From: Aurelia coerulea
Lineage: Eukaryota > Cnidaria > Scyphozoa > Semaeostomeae > Ulmaridae
Length of the DNA: 64,000 bases
Assembly: GCA_039566865.1 (NCBI GenBank)
Contig: CM076955.1
Coordinates: 3,784,501 to 3,848,500, forward strand
Direction: 5' to 3'
Shown here: positions 39,301-46,338 of the stretch, in pieces
Position numbering within the stretch: position 1 is the first letter of the stretch
Layout of the letters: each line of letters begins with the position of its first letter
Translations under genes and position numbers: made by a program
Notes under the pieces: model-generated
What the model saw: only the letters and a program-made list of their open reading frames with translations
Databases searched by the model: none
What the model was told of the DNA's origin: nothing

Positions 39301-40150
39301 TTTTCGCAATTTTTTCGGCATGATAAATTTCCTGAAGTAAGGATTTCGAGGAAAAGAGCATGCCTGAAATTCCCAAAATGTCCTCAAAAGCAGGAGATCG
39401 ATGTAAAGCCATTGCAAATCTTCAAACCAACAAGGGGCGTGTTTCATTTCAGCCTGGGAATATTTTTAGGTACCTAGGGGCTATAAACTTGCTCTGAAAG
39501 CTTTCTACTGAGTTGCCTATTTCCAGGCTGGAATGAAACACGGCTGAAAACGTCTGGGTTTTTTTTGCGTTTGATTATTCAAAGTTTAATTTTCGTTTCA
39601 GCCTGAAGAAAGATTTTAATGAACGACCTTACTACACTGATTTACTGGTGAGTTATTGTTACCTCAATGTTACTTTCCGTTATGATTTACCTCAGAGTAA
39701 AAGACTACAGATCATTTGTTAGGCCTCGCCACCATGACAACTTTAACCGAACACATTCTGAAGCTTTTGCTACACAAATAATTGCTTATGGCCCGGGGGG
39801 AGGGGGTTACTTAAGTTTCCATTGTACGTAGTTGTGCCATTCAGAATCCAAAAGTACGTTTCATAAATTCGGAAAAGTTTCTGAAAAGCATGTGGTACTC
39901 CCCCAGGTGACCAGGAAGGAGCCAGAACTCGCAACCTGCCTCACAGAAGGAGAGAGCGCTAACCACGTACTAGGCCAACCTACCACCTTGCCTCTGTTTT
40001 TATTTGAAACCTAACCTTTATAATATTTATGACAATTTTCTTTTTCAGCAACATGCCTTCATAACGAAATACATGGACCTCGCTGTTGATGTAGTCTCGT
40101 TCGTGAAACCGTTTTTAGACGAAATTGAGGGCACGCCTTATGCTCCATAG
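12351..40150 (+). CDS. MAP2K6: dual-specificity MAP kinase kinase 3/6 (MKK3/6)
   Basis: Coding exons: 12351-12372, 18808-18871, 19993-20041, 21630-21743, 23139-23258, 25248-25364, 25900-25951, 27834-27961, 36899-36979, 39063-39205, 39602-39647 and 40049-40150. All have GT/AG borders and matching phases and give 345 aa, close to human MAP2K3 (347) and MAP2K6 (334). The enzyme phosphorylates Thr and Tyr in the p38 MAPK activation loop in the cytoplasm. Visible: a basic-hydrophobic docking motif ([13 protein letters not shown], ~9-21), glycine loop GRGAYGVVE (61-69), ATP lysine K83, HRD (178-180), DFG (198-200), activation-loop sites S208 and T212 in SLAKT, and APE (222-224). The C-terminus ([12 protein letters not shown]) matches the MKK3/6 end rather than MKK1/2, 4, 5 or 7. 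The start is the ATG of MSAGSRG; 5' non-coding exons are not visible. Intron 8 is ~8.9 kb and carries a satellite-loaded retrotransposon. Confidence 0.95.
13168..13534. mobile_element. TTAA-flanked palindromic MITE
   Basis: The ends AGAGACACAATCGCAAATTT and its reverse complement are flanked by exact TTAA copies (13164-13167, 13535-13538). The inner arms also pair (the gaatctcgttgagattttc region against the left arm). It is 367 bp, non-coding, in MAP2K intron 1. Confidence 0.8.
13964..14060 (+). mobile_element. possible tRNA-derived SINE head
   Basis: An A-box-like TGCTGCAGTGG (13971-13981) and a B-box-like GGTTTGATACC (14030-14040) lie 49 nt apart, in the order of an RNA polymerase III promoter. 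No folded tRNA is evident, so a decayed SINE is more likely than a tRNA gene. The body and tail could not be delimited. Confidence 0.35.
14480..14780 (+). repeat. dispersed repeat, copy 2
   Basis: This is similar to 44090-44400 in the same orientation and to 11580-11790 in the opposite one. Shared landmarks are gcctttccaatgtttaga, atgatacaggaaacaag, cccagtactgg and gagttgagtttcttat. No terminal structure or coding potential is visible. Confidence 0.6.
17446..18139. repeat. ~55 bp direct repeats flanking a ~585 bp insertion-like segment
   Basis: A ~52-55 bp sequence beginning agaaatctccataaatattg occurs at about 17446-17500 and again at about 18084-18138, nearly identical. The segment between contains two pieces found elsewhere: about 17510-17580 (cgctattgataggctgatgg) matches 61330-61390 and 62340-62430, and 17994-18080 matches 57134-57225 in reverse. 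This looks like a mobile element bordered by an unusually long duplication, or a local rearrangement. Confidence 0.5.
19050..19690 (+). pseudogene. degenerate non-LTR retrotransposon (LINE), RT C-terminal part
   Basis: Plus-strand frames give successive blocks typical of the end of a CR1/L2/Rex-type reverse transcriptase: [18 protein letters not shown] (the LGV..D..L.F..HI block), [20 protein letters not shown] and finally [19 protein letters not shown]. The frames are broken by several stops and shifts, so the copy is dead. Its 3' tail is followed by a tandemly duplicated AT-rich segment. It lies in MAP2K intron 2. Confidence 0.8.
19697..19890 (+). repeat. tandem duplication in the LINE 3' tail
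   Basis: A segment containing gttcatctgtaaatatacca, acgtaatattttgtaatttt and tttgtttatgtccttttgtt occurs twice in a row (about 19699-19780 and 19809-19880). It is probably part of the 3' untranslated tail of the LINE immediately upstream. Confidence 0.7.
20613..20787. mobile_element. short MITE, TAGACCTTTTAGC family, copy 1
   Basis: The left end is AATAGACCTTTTAGCTATTC and the right end is its imperfect reverse complement (atggctaaagggtgtatt). The interior (gagcctggac...agcgtta and ttcgaaaattctacaaaatg) is shared with copies at 38111-38282, 42739-42930 and 58787-58951. It is about 175 bp and non-coding. Confidence 0.75.
21976..22594. mobile_element. mariner-like palindromic MITE
   Basis: The ends CCGGGTGAGCCAGAAAGAGT and (reverse) CCGGGTGACCCAGAAAAAGT are flanked by TA on both sides. 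The whole 619 bp is an imperfect palindrome; for example gtgtttcatttttgcctagg pairs with the region ccaggctgaaatgaaacac. TA target and CCGGGTG ends are typical of Tc1/mariner-derived MITEs. A partial copy is at 39228-39545, and a single left end occurs at 7373. Confidence 0.8.
22800..23040 (-). pseudogene. LINE reverse transcriptase fragment (catalytic core)
   Basis: The minus strand reads [20 protein letters not shown], then YINDLPNV, then [11 protein letters not shown]. These are the two central motifs of a non-LTR retrotransposon reverse transcriptase, including the FADD catalytic aspartates. The frame stays open across the fragment, but both ends are cut off, so it is a truncated, non-functional copy in MAP2K intron 4. 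Confidence 0.85.
23527..23679. mobile_element. TTAA-type MITE related to 6955-7090
   Basis: TTAA occurs at both borders (23523-23526, 23680-23683). The two arms are inverted: GCACGTACCATC pairs with the reverse of gatggcacatgc, and a central palindrome ccattttcatgg sits at the middle. The outermost ends match poorly, so the copy is old. Confidence 0.55.
24462..25057. mobile_element. mariner-like palindromic MITE
   Basis: The ends CAGGGTGTCCCAAAAAGATT and (reverse) CAGGGTGTCCCAAAAAATTG are flanked by TA (24460-24461, 25058-25059). Inner arms pair over hundreds of bases, including tttgcctgaagatggc and its inverse. It is 596 bp with no transposase, in MAP2K intron 5. The CAGGGTGTCCCA end is typical of mariner-type transposons of many invertebrates. 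Confidence 0.85.
26100..26715. repeat. palindromic dispersed repeat (aaagattt family)
   Basis: Arms around 26150-26280 and 26460-26640 pair: caaatctttaaaggtcagtg with the reverse of the 26590s, and aaaatggcggcattta against the ccgccattttgaaa region. Similar arms make up 40236-41170 and 57480-58220. It ends at ggtcacccggtacatg, a mariner-like terminus. It is an old, internally inverted element in MAP2K intron 7. Confidence 0.55.
27192..27782. mobile_element. Mutator-like MITE: one truncated copy plus a second partial copy in tandem
   Basis: The terminus AACAAGGACAGATTTTGTAA starts the first copy, which runs past the palindrome centre and stops at about 27533. A second partial copy starts directly at about 27537 within the left arm (gcgactgcagacaaaggaag) and runs to ~27782, just 52 bp before MAP2K exon 8 (27834). 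Apparent open frames here are element sequence and are not coding. Confidence 0.75.
29576..29696 (-). repeat. split direct repeat B2 (outer 3' terminus)
   Basis: 121 bp, identical by eye to 29989-30109. It begins (plus strand) TTAATACTTACCAGCAATAG and ends atttccggc. It is the right-hand outer end of the tyrosine-recombinase element when read on the minus strand. Confidence 0.9.
29787..29992 (-). repeat. split direct repeat A2 (internal)
   Basis: 206 bp, identical by eye to 36104-36309. It abuts B1 and overlaps it by four bases (TTAA, 29989-29992), which would be the joint of the circular DNA intermediate. Confidence 0.9.
29989..30109 (-). repeat. split direct repeat B1 (internal)
   Basis: 121 bp, identical by eye to B2 at 29576-29696, joined head-on to A2. 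Together B1 and A2 reproduce the sequence that would form if the two outer ends of the element were fused. Confidence 0.9.
30400..32830. repeat. CCATGG minisatellite (20-22 bp unit, ~2.4 kb)
   Basis: Roughly one hundred units each carry the palindromic core CACCATGGCC. Two forms alternate: one continues with aacatactacgg or aaacactacgg (about 22 bp), the other with gaaaacatgg (about 20 bp), giving a ~42 bp dimer. The middle (31400-32560) is very homogeneous and the left edge (30400-31300) is diverged. A higher-order copy is visible: the variant block atgaccacatggccaatata recurs 188 bp downstream (31513 and 31701). Because units of 20-22 bp rotate the frame and contain almost no stop triplets, frames of over 300 codons are open on the plus strand and long ones on the minus. 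These are not genes. At about 32580 the array is interrupted by an A-rich tract. Confidence 0.95.
33100..33840 (-). pseudogene. tyrosine recombinase (YR) remnant of the retrotransposon
   Basis: Three collinear minus-strand blocks are recognisable. The first is a core-binding part with [17 protein letters not shown] (33840-33631). The second is a middle block with [14 protein letters not shown] then SLCP (about 33515-33410), the KTD hairpin region of DIRS/Ngaro recombinases. The third is a catalytic C-terminus with [14 protein letters not shown], then [16 protein letters not shown] (about 33300-33130), which holds the HxxR pair, the conserved W and the tyrosine nucleophile context. Stops and frameshifts separate the blocks, so no active enzyme can be made. 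It lies downstream of the RT/RNase H remnant, as expected for this class. Confidence 0.85.
34050..34500 (-). pseudogene. DIRS/Ngaro-type reverse transcriptase and RNase H remnant
   Basis: On the minus strand, 34402-34352 reads [17 protein letters not shown], the RT block with the first catalytic aspartate (usual form: GALLAK.D.K.AYR). After stops, about 34258-34200 reads [19 protein letters not shown]. Then 34164-34060 reads [14 protein letters not shown] and [17 protein letters not shown], which match the RT-RNase H connection of DIRS-like elements. The RT centre with the second and third catalytic aspartates is missing, apparently deleted between the two blocks. Confidence 0.8.
34500..35575 (-). 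repeat. degenerate ~105 bp tandem repeats inside the retrotransposon
   Basis: About eight to nine diverged units share cttgctcatcgacttgag, then gcagaaaaa.taaacaat, then cacactgggctcataaac, then gagtcccattaaatta. They occupy the position between A1 and the RT remnant where a gag-like ORF would normally lie. No coding sequence survives. Confidence 0.8.
36104..36309 (-). repeat. split direct repeat A1 (outer 5' terminus)
   Basis: 206 bp, identical by eye to 29787-29992. On the minus strand it starts TTAAATACCGGTTAGAC, the left outer end of the element. Confidence 0.9.
37086..37583. mobile_element. MITE with GACCCCGTTTACACGG ends
   Basis: GAACCCGTTTACACGGTAGC at the left mirrors the right end (reverse GACCCCGTTTACACGGTAGC), with TA close to each border. 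The interior is a run of gatccgctaccgtgtaaacg-type units in both orientations, giving many nested hairpins. It lies in MAP2K intron 9 and is related in architecture to 523-958 and 4009-4400. Confidence 0.8.
38111..38282. mobile_element. TAGACCTTTTAGC MITE, copy 2
   Basis: Both ends are exact: TAGACCTTTTAGCTATTCTA and the reverse complement agaatagctaaaaggtcta. The body is an inverted version of copy 1. It directly abuts the repeat at 38284-38480. Confidence 0.8.
38284..38480 (+). repeat. dispersed ~195 bp repeat, copy 1
   Basis: Starts attacctgactgacgtttca and runs through ccaatcccattggttaatcg, ccttgtataatacgatacaa and cagtaacaaaatgcg. A close copy in the same orientation lies at 62552-62748. 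It is non-coding and its family is unknown. Confidence 0.75.
39228..39545 (+). mobile_element. partial copy of the 21976-22594 mariner-like MITE
   Basis: Matches the left half of that element, with shared gtgtttcatttcagcctggg and aggtacctaggggctataaa. The termini are missing. It sits in MAP2K intron 10, 23 bp after the exon ending at 39205. Confidence 0.7.
39896..40000 (-). mobile_element. possible tRNA-derived SINE head
   Basis: On the minus strand TGGCCTAGTACGTGGTTAGC is followed by a B-box-like GGTTGCGAGTTCTGG, an arrangement seen in tRNA-derived SINEs. It is short and decayed, with no tail identified. Confidence 0.4.
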
Positions 40151-40235
40151 AGTGAATGAGGTTATGTAATTAGTCTTGACTTTAAGATTTTACTTTATTA
40201 GTTTGTGATAGACCGTGACTATAGCAGAGCTGGTT

Positions 40236-41170
40236 TTTTTAGCATAGGTTTCAAATCTTTAAAAGGTTCGGTTGGTGTCAACTTCTACGACCTATTACTT
40301 TAAACTGAATGGCTTGAAAAGAACTGTAGCTTCTTCGATATTATTCTACTGTTGCAACGTTCAGAAGTTTTCATTATTTTCAGAATTAAGGGTGTTTCTT
40401 CTTTTGTAAGGATTTTTAGAAAAACTTTGAAGCAAATTTAATGCCAGCGTAATTTAGAAAGTTTCTGAAGAGACAAGGAATAACTTCTAAGAAAACCATA
40501 GTTTATGAAGGTCTACAATACATTGAACGCCCGCTTGTAAGAACTTAATGGATTAAGAACCTGCAGGCTGAAGTTGTCAAATTAGACCCCCGTTTGATAG
40601 GAACCAAACCCTTGTATTCATTGTACATGAGCTCAGGCTGATTTGGAAAATTGTAGGTTCTTATACGCGGGTGTCGAGACTGTCCTTCTATATGTATACC
40701 TAGCATCCGAAGGTAGTTTCTTAGGACGCTGAGAAGCTAAGCTTATCGAAGCAGCGTCCTGGTCTTTCCTCTCGATGTGACCACACCTCGTGATTCCTCC
40801 AGCCTGGAATTACAGAGAGTTGGCGACTCTCCTCACACTTTGTAGCAGGTTCGGCAGGGCGGGGACTCAAACCACCAACCTTCAGATTTGTATAGTCAAC
40901 CGTGCTACCACTGAGCCATCTCCATTAGACTGTTAACTGTATGGTATCAAGCAAAACTATTTCACTCTTCTCAGTACGAGTTATAAATTTGATAATGTCA
41001 CACCCTCAAATATGAAAAACGTTGAATTTTGAAAAGATACAAGATTTCTGAAAAGTCCAACGGTAGAATTATATCAAAGCAGCTAACGTTCCTTTCTAGC
41101 CATTCAGTTCAAAGAAGTAGGTCATAGGATTTTACGCCAACCTTTTTAAAGATTCGAACCTATGCTGGTT
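40236..41170. mobile_element. palindromic element containing a nested SINE
   Basis: The left arm begins near agcataggtttcaaatcttt and the right arm ends near aaagattcgaacctatgct, inverted copies of each other. Inner arms pair as in 57480-58220. The SINE at 40695-40925 lies between the two arms, as if inserted into the element or its loop. Confidence 0.6.
40695..40925 (-). mobile_element. tRNA-derived SINE
   Basis: On the minus strand an A-box TGGCTCAGTGG (40918-40908) and a B-box GGTTTGAGTCC (40873-40863) have tRNA-like spacing. They are followed by a tRNA-unrelated body (ccctgccgaacctgctacaa, then gacgctgcttcgataagctt, then cttcggatgctagg). A second copy of the body is at 60313-61130, split by another transposon. 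No tRNA acceptor stem is evident, so it is a retroposon rather than a tRNA gene. Confidence 0.8.
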
Positions 41171-41177
41171 TTCTGCT

Positions 41178-41740
41178 GACAACTGCTAAAGTCGGGAAAC
41201 TGTTTAGCCTGATAACCAGACCCCAATTTCAAAGTAGATAAGTGGTCTGTTAAACACCGCCCAAAAGCTTGTTCAAGCCTCGTTTTAATATTGCTCAGAA
41301 TCCAAGGTTTTGATGGAAATTTATGCGAATATTTTGTTGATTTTTGTAAACAAACCATTTATCTGTGTAGTTCTTTGATATTTATGACTTAATTACTCTT
41401 TGTTCTACCTTGCATAGAAATTAAATCTCTGACTCAAGGGCCCAAGGGTGTGCAATCCAACTGTCTGCCGAGATTAGATTTCTATGCAAGGCGGAATAAA
41501 AAGTAATCAAGTCGTATTGAAACTGCAACATTCCTTTTTCAGAAAATTTTCAAAGAACTACATATTGGATAATTGGTTTCTTTACAAATATCAACAAACT
41601 ATTCGCATAAATTTCATCAAAACCTTGGATTCTGAGCAATATTAAAACGAGGCTTGAACAAGCTTTACGGCGGTGTTTAACAGACCACTATTTCCTTTGA
41701 AATCGGGTCTGGTTATCAAGCTAGAAACTGTTCGGTTCGT
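41178..41740. mobile_element. palindromic MITE
   Basis: Arms 41185-41440 and about 41475-41735 are inverted copies (agcctgataaccagaccc against gggtctggttatcaagct; ttgctcagaatccaaggttt against its reverse). The loop is ~35 bp. There is no coding content and the target duplication was not resolved. Confidence 0.7.
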
Positions 41741-42738
41741 TATGTATGGGAATAATAGTGAGATTCCTGAGTTTATTGGATCCAAACTTAAAAGAATTAG
41801 CTTGGAAATGAGCAGGAACGCCGGAGAGGGGGGCGGGGGGCAACCACCCCTCCTGCCCTCTCGAAAATGGCCTAAATATGTTATTTTCCTATTGTTTTGC
41901 CCTCAGATTTTCAGTTTTGCCCCCCTAAAAATGTGCCCCGTCCGGCGCCCCTGGAAATGAGCCACCATTTTTAAGCCATGTAGTTTAGTGCGCCGCAATC
42001 ACATTTAAAAACGAAAAATTTACTGCAGGTTTGATTTCGAACGAACGAATTTTCGTTCGAACTGAACTTTTTCAAGTATGAAAACAGTGAAGTTGCCGTT
42101 TTACTTAAATTATTCACTGTTGATTCATCCTAATTGGAAGCGAGAATGTAGCTGTACACATACTTCCATACGGACAGAAAGAGTATTTCAGATGTCTGCT
42201 ACATGGGTTCTGCTAAGTCTGAATTTTATTCTCTACGTTGAGCTCCAAACATATCTAAATTTAGTCAGAAATTTGTCTGAAATAATTTAGCGATTTTTTC
42301 CGGTCCGAATATTCTCATGCTTAATGTAGGACGATTGGTTGAAGCAGGACTTTTAGAATTTCTTTTATTCTTTTTCGGTAGTCTATTTTGAGTAGGCTGG
42401 AAGTATTTCTAGCTACTTAAAGCTAATTCAAGCCCACCACGCATGCTGCATGGGTTTAACGTCCCTTCCAAAGGACGGTGCGAGGTGAGTTGCGAGGTCA
42501 GGCCTCAGAGAGGTCACCCATCCGGAGTTTGACCTCACTCAACCGAGTTTAACTTATGTCACCTGACGGAAACTGTATAAGCCGCTGGGCCACTCACCCC
42601 AATTTACGGTGCTTTTCAGTACTTTCTATCTTAAAAAGTAAAAACATTGTAATATTCTGAAAGCGAGGATGATATAATATCGCAAATGCTCTGCCTGGGA
42701 TTATGGCAAATTACCTGAAGTTAGTTTCCTTTGAGCAA

Positions 42739-42930
42739 TAGACCTCTTTGTTTGAGCTATTCTGAAAAGAATCAGAATTGAACGATGTTTTGCTACATTT
42801 TGTAGAATTTTCGAATGTGCACAATTGGGATAGAAGCGATAGAAACTCAATCGAACCTCGCGTATAAAAATATGTAAAAGTAAAAATAACGCTCGATCCA
42901 GGCTCTTTTGTAGAATAGCTAAAAGGTCTA
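42739..42930. mobile_element. TAGACCTTTTAGC MITE, copy 3
   Basis: Ends TAGACCTCTTTGTTTGAGCT and (reverse) TAGACCTTTTAGCTATTCTA; the body matches copies 2 and 4. It carries a short internal insertion or duplication (tatgtaaaagtaaaaa) in one arm. Confidence 0.75.
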
Positions 42931-43235
42931 TTCATTTGAAAGAAGAGGGCAGTAACATTTTCAAATTTTTTAAAGATTTGCTGCCGCATCGAGTTGCATA
43001 ATAATATTTGTTCGCATCAACCAGGCACGTGGTGATACCAGTGCATTCACAGGAGAGGAAAACAGAAACAACAGTTTCATTTCAGTTCACTTAACGTAAA
43101 AGCTCTATTAAGCCCCCTCTCTATTAAGCACCCCCCCCCCTCTATAGAGTGTCCGAAATTAAATAAGCTCCCCGGCGGCTTGATAGCGCTTTTACAGTAT
43201 TACGATATGCAGTGTTCGATTGCTCATTGTTTTAC

Positions 43236-43482
43236 TATGGGTAGTTAGACACTGCTGGTGTGCTTCTATGGAGGAGCGCTGGATATTATGTATCTGCGGG
43301 GGAAATTTTTTTTGCAGTACTGCGGAGGAGATATCGAAAGAACAAAAATATTAAACTCGCAGTACTATAAAAATTTCCCCCGCAGATATCTCCTCCGCAG
43401 TACTATAAAAAATTTCCCCCACAGATACATATTATCCAGCTCTTCTCCATAGAAGCACACCAGCAGTGTCTAACTACCCATG
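43236..43482. mobile_element. palindromic MITE with CATGGGTAG ends and 7-bp TSD
   Basis: The arms start (T/C)ATGGGTAGTTAGACACTG and pair over ~100 bp. The flanking 7-mers GTTTTAC (43229-43235) and GTTTTAC (43483-43489) are identical and mark the target duplication. A homologous element at 59052-59361 also has a perfect 7-bp duplication. Confidence 0.85.
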
Positions 43483-44089
43483 GTTTTACCAGGGTGAAAG
43501 GGCATATGTCATGAAGCTGATTGGTTCATGCAATACCATTCTCTCTATTGTTTATTACAAAGCACAGGGTCGAGGCTGAATTTTTATTTCAATAGAAATC
43601 CATGAAACAGAAATAAAAAATCACGAAACAATAGAATTCCACTCCAAACTTGTTTGTTGTATTAACCAATTGCTAATGTGACATATGTGCTTGAAAGGTT
43701 GATGTCATACGTAGAGTTAATATCTAATTAATGCTATTCAAAATCAACACAACGAATACTTGAAACTAAATTATGGATTTGATCCATATTAATATTCAGT
43801 TTATATGCGACGATATTTGAGCAATTTTTAATTATTGTAGAAAAGTTATGTTGGTGCTAGATGTGTTTCTAAATGGGAGTAAAATAGATTAGTTGCTACT
43901 TTTGTGTCCCATTTCTTGTGGCAATCTCTGCTTCATTTGCAGGGGCATAGGGCATAAGAAAAGGGCGCCAGGGTGGGGCAACCTTTATGAATCAGCTACT
44001 TTTTGAAGTTTAATAGAAATATTTAGTTACTGTTCGATACCAAAGGAGAAGTTGTTGCCATACAAGCAGAAGAGGAGAGACCAAGGATA

Positions 44090-44400
44090 ATTATATCAAA
44101 ACCATAGAAACTGGTATGTTTCTTAAAATTATCAAGTTTTGGGTACTCGGAGTTTCTTAAAGTTTCCATAATGGTGTTCATATTTCCTTCCTGTACCCCT
44201 GTGAACATTTCAAGACAAAATTTGTGTAAGCCTTTCCAGTGTTTGATATGATACAGTAAACATATCAAAATGAAGTAAAGATGGGACAAGGACTTCTTTT
44301 ATCAAAATTTTCTTATGCTGTATTTCCCAGTACTGGATTGCCTTAATTTTTTGGCAATCTGAAAATTGAGTTTCTCATAAGCAGTTTCATATCAAAAATA
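44090..44400 (+). repeat. dispersed repeat, copy 3
   Basis: Similar to 14480-14780 (shared agtttcttaaagtttccata, cctttccagtgtttgata, cccagtactgg, gagtttctcataagcagttt). Non-coding. Confidence 0.55.
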
Positions 44401-44787
44401 GATGTTGTTAGTATTTTACAACGTTTTCATCATTATCTGAGTTTTAGCACTGTATAGACACAGAGAAAGGTCACCAAAGATACAACCAAAATATTACAGA
44501 CTGACAGTTAATTTTCCAAATAGACTTGCACAGATAAGGGCATGCTGTTATATGAATGTTTTCTAATTGGGAAAAGAAAACGGTTAACAAAAATCAGTGA
44601 AAATAATGCGTTATCTCTCATTTTTGTTACTGACCTTATATATGTGGTGCCCTTATATTTGCATTCACAGGGTAAGCATTTTTGAGAGTAGGTGGCAGCA
44701 AGTTTTCATTGAAAATCAATAAATACAATCATTACATATGAAATACACAGTCACTGATTCATATTAATAGTAAACAAACAATTACAC

Positions 44788-46115
44788 TCATGTATTATCA
44801 TATTCATCATGAGATTGAATGTAAACAGGCTTTGCTTGCTTTCGCATTCGTGCTTGTCCCTTCCCAAGCTTCTTGCCAGTGAGCTTTGGTGTAGCAAGTG
44901 GAGGAACGTTCACCTAGCAATGACGGACATGGTGTATCATGATGAGAATAAAACAAAACAGCCCTAACGTACGATATTGTGTTATTTCACAGTTACTGTG
45001 CAATCAGTTCCTAAAATGTTTGCCTGACACTGGGCACCAGCAATTGATTCCAATCTCCAAAAATTTATTGTATTTATGAGTATCGTATACTTTCCTTCAA
45101 TAAAATTTTGTGAAAGAAGTTTAGCGCATTTTATTGTTAGTCATACCATGAGAATCTTAATATCTTGAATGAATTAAATGTGTACAGTTTTGATGCAGAG
45201 ATGTACTGTAGGTACCTTGATACATGTGCCCCCAAGATGTTGCAGTTACAACAAAACAGTGCCCTATTTGTTTCAGGAAATGCCAATTTATAGCTAAATG
45301 AAAAGTATCCTCAAAAATCCATGCCCCCAAAGTTTAAGATGCTTCCTTTGGCACTGTTTTGATGTAACACTCTGAAGATGAATTAATTTATAGTATGATT
45401 ATTGATAAACTTACTGCTCTTGGATAAGGATTTTTGTAGTGAATTGCTGCAAAGAAAAGATGAGGCTTAATAACAAGTACTCATCAGTCTATTTGCCAAA
45501 GTGGTAAAGAAATTCCTGCTACCAATCTATCTGAGGCTGCAAACTCTTTGAATAGTGTATTCCCATTTTAGCCTGCGTTGCGTGCAGACTTTGGTTAGTG
45601 GGGAAAGTCTACAAGCAGGCTAGCTTACATAAGATGCTACAATACGTTCTGTAAATAGAGATTATGATGACGTTTCTTCCACACTACATTTTGTCGATTG
45701 TAAATCAAATATTTAGTACCTACCCAATTGTAGCCGGGTTTCACCTTCTGTGATCGCTAAATCTATGTCAGCTGGATCCTCAAGCTAAAATAAAGAGCGT
45801 AGCAGAAAGATAGATGTGAGGCTGTTTCATGCTATGCCAAAATAGTGACTTGACTTTCTATTCGCAAACAATTAAGTTAGTAGGCCCTGCCCTATCAAAT
45901 CATTATAGTCCCTATGAATATGAGAATCGAAACTTTATTCTTACATCTCTGTTCCTTCTGAACAGCATTTTTGCTTCATCTCGGATATATTGTCTTTCTA
46001 CCTTTGTGTCATTATCATCATTTGTTGATGCTACCCAAATCTTCGCCGTTCGCAGAATATTTCGGTACAAAGAAAGAACAGTTTTCCGTAACTGAACGAG
46101 ACGAATTTCGCTCAT
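44788..46115 (-). CDS. LYRM1: LYR motif-containing protein 1
   Basis: Four minus-strand exons, 46115-45945, 45784-45724, 45446-45415 and 44913-44788, join in phase to 129 residues (human LYRM1: 122). The N-terminal half holds the LYR motif in VLSLYRNILR and the conserved W and FRRN (…KIWVAST…EAKMLFRRNRD). The middle has GAIHYKNPYPRA and the C-terminus KQAKPVYIQSHDEYDNT, all in the same order as vertebrate LYRM1 (HYQIPYPRP, SKPVYLRSHDE). LYR proteins are small helical proteins that bind mitochondrial acyl carrier protein and serve as assembly or Fe-S delivery adaptors; the exact role of LYRM1 is poorly known. The start at 46115 lies 223 bp from the divergent POLDIP3-like start, so a shared promoter is likely. 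The stop is TGA (44790-44788). Confidence 0.93.
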
Positions 46116-46338
46116 GTTTTTAATTTTGCTGTCCTTATTAATCAGCCTCAGTCTGGTTTTAGGAATTATTGAATAGCCTCTTTGTGATAATGAGGGAGCA
46201 GATCAAGCAGACTTATTTCACAAGAATCGAAACTTGTTCGTTGTTGTGGGTGCTGTAATTTATACAAGTAGTAAAAAGTTTTATTCGGTAAGGGTCATGT
46301 ATTGATTCTACTTGAAAGCCCACCTGAGTTGAGTTGTA
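46116..46338. promoter_or_regulatory. bidirectional promoter region of LYRM1 and POLDIP3-like
   Basis: The two start codons face away from each other across 223 bp. Both genes must initiate transcription here, or the 5' UTRs overlap. No CpG island is obvious; the segment is AT-rich with no evident TATA box. Exact transcription starts cannot be read from sequence alone. Confidence 0.6.

Larger units (their letters stand above)
40151..44787. other. intergenic region between MAP2K and LYRM1, repeat-filled
   Basis: Contains only non-coding repeats that I can recognise: palindromic elements at 40236-41170, 41178-41740, 42739-42930 and 43236-43482, a SINE at 40695-40925, and a dispersed repeat at 44090-44400. 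At 43090-43195 there is a C-rich motif (taaaagctctattaagcccc) shared with 25400-25500 and 52450-52880. At 42360-42600 there is a segment shared in part with 59690-59790. The 3' UTRs of both neighbouring genes must lie at its edges, but no clear polyadenylation signal was identified. Confidence 0.65.

Noticed and set aside
40850..40925. A functional tRNA gene on the minus strand
   Set aside because: A and B boxes are present but no acceptor stem pairs, and a SINE body follows that is shared with another locus.
41673..41960. 95-codon frame in the intergenic region
   Set aside because: It covers one arm of a palindromic element and a low-complexity G/C-rich stretch.
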